From contig JAJZCJ010000180.1 of NCBI GenBank assembly GCA_021846145.1, positions 1 to 6,695 of the forward strand: 6,695 bases of DNA, in the 5' to 3' direction. Each line of letters starts with the position of its first letter. The stretch's first letter is position 1. Below the pieces are notes generated by a model. The model was not told the origin of the DNA. It was given only the letters and a program-made list of their open reading frames with translations, and searched no databases. Below, piece after piece: positions 1-6,594 of the stretch. The translations under genes and the position numbers were made by a program. Origin of the DNA: Bacillota bacterium (lineage in GTDB: Bacteria; Bacillota; Bacilli; Alicyclobacillales; SLC66).

Positions 1-1155
1 TTGCTGGCTCCACAGTGCAGCCTGGTAGCTTTGCTCATTACCTTTTAATTTTCCTTTATCTACAGCAAAAGTGGCGCTCGCCTCTGCAAAATGCTGCGAA
101 GGCGAGCGAGCAAATGGCAATTCTTCAGCCGGCACGAAACTATTCTCACTAGCATCCGGAATGTGTGCCCCTGCCACGAGTGCCTCGCGAATCGCGTGAA
201 CCACAAAATTGCGCACGTCTTTTTCCTCACTGAATCGCACCTCAATCTTCCCTGGGTGCACATTCACGTCGACAAGTGCCGGATCCATGTCTACCGACAA
301 ATACGTAATCGGAAAACGTCCCTTATGATAAGTGGTGCCAAACCCGTCGAGCACCGCACTCACCAACATTGGGCTGCGTACAGGCCTCCCATTAATCGAA
401 AACCACATCACGTTGCGACTCGCACGCGCGTGCTCTGGTGCCGCTACAAGCCCTGTCACGCGATAATCGGGATGATCAGCGATCACCGCCATCGCCATTT
501 TTGCCACACTCGCCCCATAAATCGCCGCAAAAACGGAAAGTAGTTGTCCATCCCCCGTGGTTTGTACCATCACTCGCTCATCTGCAAAAAGCGTAAACGC
601 AATCTGTGGATGCGTCATCGCGGCCTTGGATACCACGTCTACGATATGCGCCGTTTCTGTTTGCAACGAGCGGACAAACTTTAATCTGGCAGGCGTGTTA
701 AAGAATAAATCGCTCACCTGTACCCGCGTCCCCACTGGCCCCCCCACTGGTTGACGAGTGTGTCGGTCCCCACCTATGTAATACACTTCCATGGCAGACA
801 GTGACGATAGCTCCCTCGTGCGAATCGTCACCTTGCTGACAGCAGCAATAGACGGCAGTGCCTCGCCGCGAAACCCCAGTGTTTTTAAATGTGTAAAGTC
901 ACTCATGTTGCGCAGTTTACTAGTCGCGTGTCGAATAAATGCAGTCTCGATCTCATCCTGCGCAATACCTGAGCCGTTGTCCTGTACCACGATCAGTTCA
1001 AGGCCTCCCCCTTTGACGCGCACCTCAATCACCGTGGCCCCACTGTCAATCGCGTTTTCCACGAGTTCTTTCACCGCAGATGCAGGACGTTCCACCACTT
1101 CCCCTGCGGCTATCTGGTTTGCCACCTGATCATTTAATACCTGAATCAAACCCAT
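1..1155 (-). CDS. mutL: DNA mismatch repair protein MutL (N-terminal 385 codons; runs off the window)
   Basis: MutL is the GHKL-type ATPase that links MutS mismatch recognition to downstream incision and excision. The frame is open from the ATG at 1155 to base 1 without a stop, so the C-terminus is missing. Visible family motifs are QIAAGEVVERPASAVKELVEN near residues 14-34, with likely catalytic Glu30 and Mg-binding Asn34; DNGSGI (59-64); RHATSKL (75-81); GFRGEAL (94-100); NTPARLKF in the transducer region; and the late DVNVHPGKIEVRF segment that closes the N-terminal domain. After that comes a low-conservation linker rich in Ala, Ser and Glu, which reaches the window edge. The start is fixed by homology and by a strong Shine-Dalgarno site. 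It begins 2 bases after the mutS stop and is surely in the same operon. The C-terminal dimerisation domain, endonuclease-active in most bacteria without MutH, would lie beyond base 1 and cannot be judged. Confidence 0.97.
   Translation of the reverse strand, partial: MGLIQVLNDQVANQIAAGEVVERPASAVKELVENAIDSGATVIEVRVKGGGLELIVVQDNGSGIAQDEIETAFIRHATSKLRNMSDFTHLKTLGFRGEALPSIAAVSKVTIRTRELSSLSAMEVYYIGGDRHTRQPVGGPVGTRVQVSDLFFNTPARLKFVRSLQTETAHIVDVVSKAAMTHPQIAFTLFADERVMVQTTGDGQLLSVFAAIYGASVAKMAMAVIADHPDYRVTGLVAAPEHARASRNVMWFSINGRPVRSPMLVSAVLDGFGTTYHKGRFPITYLSVDMDPALVDVNVHPGKIEVRFSEEKDVRNFVVHAIREALVAGAHIPDASENSFVPAEELPFARSPSQHFAEASATFAVDKGKLKGNEQSYQAALWSQQ
75..108. repeat. 9-bp inverted repeat within the mutL linker region
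   Basis: CGCTCGCCT (75-83) and AGGCGAGCG (100-108) are perfect inverted copies. Inside them a 2x2 mismatch is followed by a further GCA/TGC pairing. The mutL mRNA could form a GC-rich hairpin here. It covers codons of about residues 350-361, just after the conserved N-terminal domain, where MutL proteins have a flexible linker. There is no T run, so it is not a terminator. Confidence 0.6.
727..750 (-). repeat. 12-base near-tandem repeat with a G7 run in mutL
   Basis: Reading the minus strand from 750, CCAGTGGGGGGG is followed directly by CCAGTGGGGACG. The first nine bases are identical and the period is four codons, encoding Pro-Val-Gly-Gly then Pro-Val-Gly-Thr. The seven-G run at 745-739 is the longest homopolymer I noticed in the coding sequence. 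Confidence 0.75.
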
Positions 1156-1157
1156 GC

Positions 1158-3671
1158 CTACTCCTCCTTCATCCGCGCCTGCAAGTCATATAAATAACTA
1201 AGCGCCTTGCGCGGCGTAAAGTCGTCTAGATTCAGCTTGGTCAGTTCCCGATGCAACTCCTGACTGACCTCGTCCAACTCGTCTTCAAATACCATCGACA
1301 ACTGTTCTCCTGCATCGCGAAAAGCCTTCTGATCACTTTCTAACGTCTTCAAAATGTGCGTTGCGCGCTTGGTTACTTCACGCGGCATGCCGGCAATTTG
1401 CGCCACCTGAATCCCATACGAGCGATCCGCCGCCTGCTCGACAATTTGATGCAAAAATACAATTTCATCCCCATGCTCCACCACTGCCACCGAAAGGTTA
1501 AACGTTCGCGGCAGCCTTTTAGGCAACGCCGTCAATTCGTGATAATGAGTGGCAAACAAGGTGCGTGCAAGCAGATGATCATGCAAAAATTCCACCATCG
1601 CCTCCGCGATGCTAAGCCCATCATACGTGGCAGTCCCACGACCAATTTCATCGAGCAGAATCAAACTCTTTGGCGTGGCTTCGCGCATGATCTCTGCCGC
1701 TTCCGTCATTTCTACCATAAAAGTGCTGAGTCCTGCCGACACATCGTCTGAGGCACCGATGCGCGTAAACAGCTTGTCCACCAGTCCAATATGAGCAAAA
1801 TCTGCCGGAACATACGCCCCCATTTGCGCCAAAACAACAATCTGCGCCACCTGCCGCATATAGGTGCTTTTCCCAGCCATATTAGGACCAGTAATCAATG
1901 CAATTTGCCGCTCCAACGCGTTCAAACGCACATCATTAGGCACATAGTCACCATGCACAAAATGCTCGACCACAGGGTGTCGCCCCTGCCTGATCACTAA
2001 TTCCAACGACTCGTCAATCACCGGTCGCGTGTAACGATGGTTTCTGGCTGCCTGTGCCAAGCTCTGCAGCGCATCGAGCTTGCCAATCGCCACTGCGCTC
2101 TCCTGAATTTCGTGCAGGTGCGCGGCAAGATTCTCCACTAACGTTACAAAGTGAGTATATTCCAACTCCTTCAATTGATCAGCAGCAGCCAAGATCTCTT
2201 GCTCTCGCTTGCGCAAGTCAGGGGTGACAAATCGCTCGGCGTTGGTCAACGTCTGTTTGCGCTCATAGTCGTCAGGAACTAAATGTAAATTAGCGCCTGA
2301 TACCTCAATATAATAACCAAATACACGATTATAGCTGATTTTTAGTGATCGTATCCCTGTGCGCGCACGCTCACTTTGTTCTAATGCGGAAATAAACGAT
2401 CGACCACCTTGTACCAATTCACGCAGCCGATCCACTTCCCCATTAAAACCCGCCCGGATGATACCCCCATCCTTACCAGTGCCGATCGGATCATCGACAA
2501 GGCAATCTCGTATGGATTGGACAATCAGCGTAAAATCCTGCAAACTTGGCACTAATTGTGCTGCCTCACCGTCCACCGGTTGCTTTACAAATAGTGTTTT
2601 TAACTCCGTTGCTGCTTCTAAAGAACGCGCGAGTTGCACCAGGTCACGAGGAATCGCTGAGCCAAAAGAAATGCGTGACACGAGCCGTTCTAGATCATGA
2701 ACCCCTTTTAAAACTGTTTCCACATCCGTCGCCATGATCGCATCTTCTACCCACGCCGCCACACTATCCTGGCGTCGCTCAATCATTTCCAAATTGCGCA
2801 GTGGGCGCGCAATCATTGATTTCAGTTGCCGCTTGCCCATGGCTGTTTTGGTAAAATCAATCACTTCCAACAACGTCGTGCCTTTTCTGCCTTCACGCAA
2901 CGACTGCAGAAGTTCAAGATGAAGCAACGCACTGGCGCTAATTTGTAGATATTCTAAATCAGCCACCCACACTGGATTTTTCATGTGTGCAAGCTTTCTC
3001 TTCCCAGTATATTCTAAATATCGCGTTAACAACTCTGCCGCACTCTGCACTGGCGCTGGTCGCAGCGACTCTTCTTTAGGCAAATAAGAGAAGGCGCATT
3101 TGACTGCTTGCGCTGTCTTTTCAAGCCACATCCGCTCTTCATCCTGCGCAGTTGCACTTGCCACGATCTCGCTGACAGCAAGCTGAACGAACCAGCGCTG
3201 AAGCTGCTCTAGATCACTCTTTTTCAGCCAGATTTCACCGGTCAATGCATCTGCAACAGCACCGATAACTACTTTTCCATCTGCCATCACCGTAGCAATC
3301 AACATGCTTGCTTCTTCGTCTTTAAGATAGTCAAAACTGGTGCCTGGCGTAATCAAGCGCGTGATTTCGCGTTTGACAATACCCTTAACGCTCTTCGGGT
3401 CTTCCATTTGATCACAAATGGCGACCTTATACCCCAACGACACCAGCTTCGCAATGTAGTTATCTGCCGCATGATAAGGAACCCCACACATTGGCGTTCG
3501 ATTTTCACCTTGCCCGCGCCCTGTCAGCGTCAAATCCAATACTGCACTTGCCACTTGTGCATCTTCAAAAAAAAGTTCATAAAAATCACCGAGACGAAAG
3601 AAAAGCAGCGCATCTTCACACGACTGCTTTACTGCGTAATATTGATCCATCATCGGCGTCCTCTTGATCAC
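1158..3671 (-). CDS. mutS: DNA mismatch repair protein MutS (preferred GTG start)
   Basis: MutS binds mispaired bases as a clamp-like dimer and recruits MutL in an ATP-dependent way. I prefer the GTG at 3671 (837 aa). It gives the N-terminus M-I-K-R-T-P-M-M, which places the Thr-Pro where Bacillus MutS has it, and it has a good ribosome site. The upstream ATG at 3704 (848 aa, overlapping the miaB stop as ATGA) lacks one. In 848-aa numbering: mismatch-binding Phe-X-Glu at 41-43 (FYE) in an FFRLGDFYE block; connector, lever and clamp domains in the middle (KISYNRVFGYYIEV at 455-468); Walker A GPNMAGKST at 606-614; STFMVEMTE at 660-668; Walker B LILLDEIGRGT at 681-691; THYHE at 719-723; SYGI at 762-765. 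Near the end QLSMVF (801-806) resembles a beta-clamp-binding motif. Length is close to the usual 850-860 residues and all ATPase residues look intact. It ends in TAG, 2 bases before mutL. Confidence 0.97.
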   Translation of the reverse strand: MIKRTPMMDQYYAVKQSCEDALLFFRLGDFYELFFEDAQVASAVLDLTLTGRGQGENRTPMCGVPYHAADNYIAKLVSLGYKVAICDQMEDPKSVKGIVKREITRLITPGTSFDYLKDEEASMLIATVMADGKVVIGAVADALTGEIWLKKSDLEQLQRWFVQLAVSEIVASATAQDEERMWLEKTAQAVKCAFSYLPKEESLRPAPVQSAAELLTRYLEYTGKRKLAHMKNPVWVADLEYLQISASALLHLELLQSLREGRKGTTLLEVIDFTKTAMGKRQLKSMIARPLRNLEMIERRQDSVAAWVEDAIMATDVETVLKGVHDLERLVSRISFGSAIPRDLVQLARSLEAATELKTLFVKQPVDGEAAQLVPSLQDFTLIVQSIRDCLVDDPIGTGKDGGIIRAGFNGEVDRLRELVQGGRSFISALEQSERARTGIRSLKISYNRVFGYYIEVSGANLHLVPDDYERKQTLTNAERFVTPDLRKREQEILAAADQLKELEYTHFVTLVENLAAHLHEIQESAVAIGKLDALQSLAQAARNHRYTRPVIDESLELVIRQGRHPVVEHFVHGDYVPNDVRLNALERQIALITGPNMAGKSTYMRQVAQIVVLAQMGAYVPADFAHIGLVDKLFTRIGASDDVSAGLSTFMVEMTEAAEIMREATPKSLILLDEIGRGTATYDGLSIAEAMVEFLHDHLLARTLFATHYHELTALPKRLPRTFNLSVAVVEHGDEIVFLHQIVEQAADRSYGIQVAQIAGMPREVTKRATHILKTLESDQKAFRDAGEQLSMVFEDELDEVSQELHRELTKLNLDDFTPRKALSYLYDLQARMKEE
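1161..1169 (-). promoter_or_regulatory. mutL ribosome-binding site inside the 3' end of mutS
   Basis: On the minus strand AAGGAGGAG lies directly before the mutS stop codon and encodes the final Lys-Glu-Glu of MutS. The AAGGAGG core is 7 bases from the mutL ATG at 1155. Ribosomes ending mutS would uncover or reuse this site, which suggests translational coupling of MutS and MutL. Confidence 0.9.
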
Positions 3672-3674
3672 GCG

Positions 3675-3686
3675 CTCCCCACCTTT
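3675..3686 (-). promoter_or_regulatory. mutS ribosome-binding site that selects the GTG start
   Basis: Minus-strand AAAGGTGGGGAG precedes the GTG at 3671. Its AAAGGTGG part differs from the ideal AAGGAGG core by one base and sits 7 bases from the GTG. The alternative ATG at 3704 is preceded by AACTTGTTTGCGAA, which has no Shine-Dalgarno character. The site lies 3' of the miaB stop, in the short intergenic stretch. Confidence 0.7.
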
Positions 3687-3700
3687 TCCTGTTGGCACCA

Positions 3701-5188
3701 TCATTTCGCAAACAAGTTTTCAGCCCGCACCCGATTGCCCCAAAGCGTCCAAGTATTGCCACTCGTTATTTCCACAGGAAATTCTTGGCCAATCCACTCT
3801 TTTGACCCGTCCACCAGTACAATCTTATTAGTGCGTGTACGCCCCGAAAGAATATTATCATTAGTCTTGCTGACCCCTTCGATCAATACGTCCACCACGC
3901 GATGCAAGTAGGTGTCACTAATCCGGCGAGAAATTTCATTTTGCACCACAGCTAGGCGCTGGAGGCGATCTTTTTTTACTGCCATCAAAATAGGATCGTC
4001 CAACTTTGCCGCAGGTGTTCCTGCCCGCGCGGAATAAATGAATGTATACGCGGAATCAAACTCCACTTCCCGAAGTAGGGTGAGAGTCTCTTCAAAGTCT
4101 GCCTCAGTCTCTGTCGGAAACCCGACAATCACGTCAGTGGTAAGTCCAACGTTGGGAATCTCTCTGCGGATGCGCTCCACGAGTTGCAAGTAAAATTCAC
4201 GGGTATACCCACGGTTCATCTGGGCAAGGATATGATTGCTACCAGACTGCACTGGCAGATGAATGTGTTCACACACCGCATCCGTTTGCGCAATCGCGGC
4301 AATTAAGCGATCCGTAAAGTTCCATGGGTTAGAGGTCATGAAACGCACCCGCGCGATGCCATCTACACGGCCTACTGCACGAAGTAAATCCGCAAAATCC
4401 ACCCCGCCGATGTCTAGGCCATAATCATTGACGTTTTGCCCAAGCACAGTGATCTCTTGAAACCCCTGCTGAGCCAGCGCCTTCACTTCATCCACAATAC
4501 TTTCTAGCGTCCGACTGTGCTCTCGCCCCCTAGTGTAGGGAACGATACAATATGTACAAAACTTGTTGCATCCGTATTGAATATTCACCCATGCTCGCAC
4601 ACCTTCTTTACGAGATTTTGGCATGTGTTCGTAAATAGCATCAGCTTTATCCCAAACCTCCAACACCGTTTCTTGGCTATGGATTGCCTGCATCACGAGT
4701 TCTGGCAAACGGTGAATGTTATGCGTGCCAAATACCAAATCGATCCACGGATAGGTTTTGAGCACTTTTGCTTGCACCACTTGTTCTTGCGCCATGCAGC
4801 CACATAATCCAAGCAGCAGCTCTGGATTCTGATATTTTAGCGGACGCAAACGCCCAATTTCACCAAATACTTTATTTTCCGCATTTTCACGCACGGCACA
4901 CGTATTAAAGAGAATCAAATCCGCTTCCGTATCAATCGTGGTTTCCTCGTATCCCATTGCGATCAACAGTCCAGCCATCGATTCTGTATCATGTTCATTC
5001 ATTTGACAACCATAGGTAATCATCTTAAATTTTTTACCGACTGCTACATTGCGCAATTCTTCATTAAGTTGGTATTCTGCGTTCACCAGATCACTCACAT
5101 CAATTTTAGGCCTGCGCACCTGTGCCCAAGTCCGCAGTTCAGCTTCTGAAAGTGTCACCAAATTTTTCGGGTGTTGTAACTCTGTCAT
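3701..5188 (-). CDS. miaB: tRNA-2-methylthio-N6-dimethylallyladenosine-37 synthase (MiaB/TmcB), radical SAM
   Basis: MiaB adds a methylthio group to N6-isopentenyladenosine at position 37 of tRNAs reading codons that start with U, using SAM and two iron-sulfur clusters. The N-terminal methylthiotransferase domain has its three cluster cysteines in YGCQMNEHDTE, NTCAVRENAENK and GLCGCMAQE (C65, C101 and C135, counted from the alternative GTG at 5200). The radical SAM cluster motif is CNKFCTYC (C211, C215, C218), followed by IVPYTRGRE. The last 65 residues or so form a TRAM-like RNA-binding domain (VLIEGVSK, SGRTRTNKIV). An extension of about 55 residues precedes the first domain, as in Bacillus TmcB. 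I prefer the ATG at 5188 (495 aa) because AGTGGGTG, 5 bases upstream, resembles AGGAGGTG. The GTG at 5200 (499 aa) has only an A-rich lead. Its stop lies 29 bases before the preferred mutS start. In Bacillus subtilis, as I recall, ricA and cotE separate this gene from mutS; here they are absent. Confidence 0.95.
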   Translation of the reverse strand: MTELQHPKNLVTLSEAELRTWAQVRRPKIDVSDLVNAEYQLNEELRNVAVGKKFKMITYGCQMNEHDTESMAGLLIAMGYEETTIDTEADLILFNTCAVRENAENKVFGEIGRLRPLKYQNPELLLGLCGCMAQEQVVQAKVLKTYPWIDLVFGTHNIHRLPELVMQAIHSQETVLEVWDKADAIYEHMPKSRKEGVRAWVNIQYGCNKFCTYCIVPYTRGREHSRTLESIVDEVKALAQQGFQEITVLGQNVNDYGLDIGGVDFADLLRAVGRVDGIARVRFMTSNPWNFTDRLIAAIAQTDAVCEHIHLPVQSGSNHILAQMNRGYTREFYLQLVERIRREIPNVGLTTDVIVGFPTETEADFEETLTLLREVEFDSAYTFIYSARAGTPAAKLDDPILMAVKKDRLQRLAVVQNEISRRISDTYLHRVVDVLIEGVSKTNDNILSGRTRTNKIVLVDGSKEWIGQEFPVEITSGNTWTLWGNRVRAENLFAK

Positions 5189-5193
5189 TTGAG

Positions 5194-5201
5194 CACCCAC
5201 T
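5194..5201 (-). promoter_or_regulatory. probable miaB ribosome-binding site
   Basis: Minus-strand AGTGGGTG matches AGGAGGTG at 6 of 8 positions and ends 5 bases before the ATG at 5188. It is a weak site, but better than anything upstream of the alternative GTG at 5200, which the site itself overlaps. Confidence 0.4.
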
Positions 5202-5213
5202 TCTTTTTAAAGT

Positions 5214-5247
5214 AAAAAAGGCACTGCCTGTATCCAAGCGCCCTTTT
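5214..5247 (-). terminator. intrinsic terminator of the 6S-like RNA, just before miaB
   Basis: On the minus strand AAAAGGGCGCT (5247-5237) pairs with AGTGCCTTTTT (5225-5215) in an 11-bp stem with two G-U pairs. The loop is 11 bases, and a run of six T ends at 5214. The GC core followed by the T run is a textbook Rho-independent terminator. The T run ends 25 bases before the preferred miaB ATG, so transcription of miaB needs read-through or a promoter not evident here. Confidence 0.85.
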
Positions 5248-5265
5248 CTAAGTTACATATAAGTC

Positions 5266-5440
5266 ACCCGCACATGCCGTACAGAACGCGTGTTTTCGAA
5301 CCCGCTCTCGCAGGTGGGAGACTCGCGCTTCGATCTTTGACTTCCCTTCACGGAGGGCTTGTCAGCACGCAGTCGTATTCCTGCCTCCCGATTAACACGT
5401 AAGGTTCAAAACATAAGTTGTTCGTACGCGCAGCGCAGGT
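5266..5440 (-). ncRNA. ssrS: 6S RNA candidate (regulator of RNA polymerase)
   Basis: 6S RNA folds like an open promoter, binds housekeeping RNA polymerase in stationary phase and serves as template for short pRNAs. Hand folding of the minus strand gives one long rod. The closing stem is ACCTGCGC (5440-5433) with GTGCGGGT (5273-5266), then a 4x4 loop, then CGTAC (5428-5424) with GTACG (5282-5278). Next, GTTTTGAACC (5412-5403) pairs with GGTTCGAAAAC (5302-5292), leaving one bulged G. A 13x13 central bubble follows (5402-5390 opposite 5315-5303). The far arm has GGGAG/CTCCC (5389-5385/5320-5316), CGTGCT/AGCGCG (5369-5364/5329-5324), GAC/GTC and an apical CCCT-AGGG hairpin (5357-5344). Closing stem, central bubble and terminal arm are the 6S hallmarks, the size fits, and from memory the Bacillus 6S-1 has a similar GUUUUGA-CC beside its bubble. 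A promoter ends exactly at the 5' side. The primary transcript probably runs on to the terminator at 5214, about 227 nt, with 3' trimming possible. Another structured leader RNA is the main alternative. Confidence 0.75.
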
Positions 5441-5446
5441 GATATT

Positions 5447-5475
5447 ATGTTAACAAGAGCAAGATGCGTTTGCAA
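5447..5475 (-). promoter_or_regulatory. promoter of the 6S-like RNA, extended -10 type
   Basis: On the minus strand a -35-like TTGCAA (5475-5470) is followed by a 17-base spacer and TAACAT (5452-5447). A TGT directly upstream of the hexamer gives an extended -10 element. Each hexamer matches the vegetative consensus at 4 of 6 positions. The predicted start falls at A5440, the first base of the predicted closing stem. An overlapping CATAAT (5449-5444) matches better as a -10 but lacks a well-placed -35. Confidence 0.55.
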
Positions 5476-5520
5476 CAAGGAATTACTGGAATTTCACCAT
5501 ACTGCTATGGCTTTACTGTA

Positions 5521-6594
5521 TCATAACTCATGGCTATTTTCCATGTTTTTTGCAATAATTGACAAACTTTCAAACAATTTTCGTTTTCCATACAGTTCAA
5601 TATCCGCTTCGTCAAACTTCATCGGTTTCGCATTTGCCTCAAATAAAATAGGTCTTCCTTCAGGCGTCACACTAGCGTCCAACGACAATTCTGTCCAAGT
5701 ACCTGGCGTGCGCGCAATGGCATTGGCAGCCGCAACGCCTACCTTAATCAATTCGCTTTCGACAACTTCTTGGCGATTGCCAAAAACCTCTTGCAGAACT
5801 ACTCGCAGTGGTGCCCGTGAGCCCCCATTCGGCACATGCGTGGTCACACTGTATTGCGGCGCGCTGCGAACAGCCATCCCTGATACAGAAAATTCCGATT
5901 CAGGCAAACGATGAAGAATCATTCTCACATCAAAGCGGCGATCATCCCACTTCGCCACACGCGCCTCCTCCTGTAATAGGTAACGCCCATATCTGTGATG
6001 ACGTTGAAGCAACTGGTCAAATTCTCTAAACGTCAATTCCCCATAATCCAGCAAACGACCCTTTTGTTGTTCGCGTAAATGGAACCCTGAATGGCCTTTT
6101 TTCACATGCATCATGCCAATTCCCGCTTTGCCCGAACTTGGTTTTAGATAAAAGGTCGATCGCTCGTCAAGCCAATGTGCCAAATTCTGCTTATCAGCCA
6201 GTCTTTCTGTATCTAACAAATACTGGCGAACCTTTTCATCATCCTTCCACACACGCGCCAATTCCCACTTTGTTAAAAAATGGGGATTAGTAATGACATG
6301 ACCCTGTTGTTCCCAAGTGTCCATACGGCTTTGAATGGCTTTCGAACGCTCCAATTGTCGACTTGGTATGCGATTATACAACACTGGTGAAAGTGTCTGG
6401 TGGGGCCGAGGTTCATACGCATTGCGTCTGTTCGACCATGTGTATGAGGTGATCCCCCCATTTTTATTTAAATTAAACAATGCCATTCCCCGTCCAAATT
6501 GGGAAGCTATCCTGCCCAAACGTTCAAAATGAGCCATATTCCCACCAATTTTTCCATCGTAACCACCTGCTGTAAGAATTCCAATTGTCTCCAT
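5521..6594 (-). CDS. YheC/YheD-family ATP-grasp protein (endospore coat-associated type)
   Basis: This 357-residue protein belongs to the YheC/YheD ATP-grasp family, whose members in Bacillus are associated with the spore coat and whose substrate is unknown to me. Family features run in order. The N-terminus is METIGILTAGGYDGKIGGN with no signal peptide, and a VLYNRIPSRQLE segment near residues 71-82 matches the family's usual VYNRIP-R. The nucleotide-binding loop KPSSGKAGIG is near 151-160. QEEARVAKWDDRRFDVRM (about 208-225) follows, then an ELSLDASV strand and the metal-binding FEANAKP near 318-324. Length is close to Bacillus YheC. The ATG at 6594 is preferred because it overlaps the stop of the upstream gene as TAATG and gives the family N-terminus. 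A start at 6633 in the same frame would add 13 residues that overlap the upstream coding end. No terminator follows it before the 6S-like promoter. Whether it acts in sporulation here is inference. Confidence 0.88.
   Translation of the reverse strand: METIGILTAGGYDGKIGGNMAHFERLGRIASQFGRGMALFNLNKNGGITSYTWSNRRNAYEPRPHQTLSPVLYNRIPSRQLERSKAIQSRMDTWEQQGHVITNPHFLTKWELARVWKDDEKVRQYLLDTERLADKQNLAHWLDERSTFYLKPSSGKAGIGMMHVKKGHSGFHLREQQKGRLLDYGELTFREFDQLLQRHHRYGRYLLQEEARVAKWDDRRFDVRMILHRLPESEFSVSGMAVRSAPQYSVTTHVPNGGSRAPLRVVLQEVFGNRQEVVESELIKVGVAAANAIARTPGTWTELSLDASVTPEGRPILFEANAKPMKFDEADIELYGKRKLFESLSIIAKNMENSHEL

Noticed and set aside
689..693. GRGTATYDG in MutS instead of the more usual GRGTSTYDG (residues 688-696).
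   Set aside because: Ser to Ala at this place is a mild change that I believe occurs in other functional MutS proteins. All catalytic residues are present. The coordinates given here are protein positions.
5256..5286. Possible miaB promoter on the minus strand: TTCTGT (5286-5281) and TATATG (5261-5256).
   Set aside because: Spacing is 19 bases and both hexamers match poorly. It lies inside the RNA's closing stem and tail, so it is not listed as a feature.
5394..5399. Alternative helix CGTGTT (5399-5394) with AACACG (5294-5289) in the structured RNA.
   Set aside because: It competes with the longer 10-bp GTTTTGAACC helix and would be incompatible with it, so the rod model is preferred. It might form in a refolded state after pRNA synthesis.
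5497..5510. Small hairpin CCATA-gcag-TATGG after the YheC-like stop as a terminator.
   Set aside because: Only a 5-bp AT-rich stem with no following T run.
5201..5520. T-box, cobalamin riboswitch or RNase P RNA as identity of the structured RNA.
   Set aside because: No T-box GGTGG-x-ACC sequence, no cobalamin core boxes, and it is far too short and lacks the conserved cores of RNase P RNA. The rod with a single central bubble fits 6S better.
5447..5914. Plus-strand 155-codon open frame over the promoter and the YheC-like gene.
   Set aside because: It is antisense to a gene with clear family motifs, has no recognisable domain and no ribosome site. The other plus-strand frames, including those over mutS, miaB and mutL, are rejected for the same reason.
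6273..6461. Minus-strand 62-codon frame inside the YheC-like gene.
   Set aside because: It overlaps conserved codons of the ATP-grasp gene in another frame and has no family resemblance.
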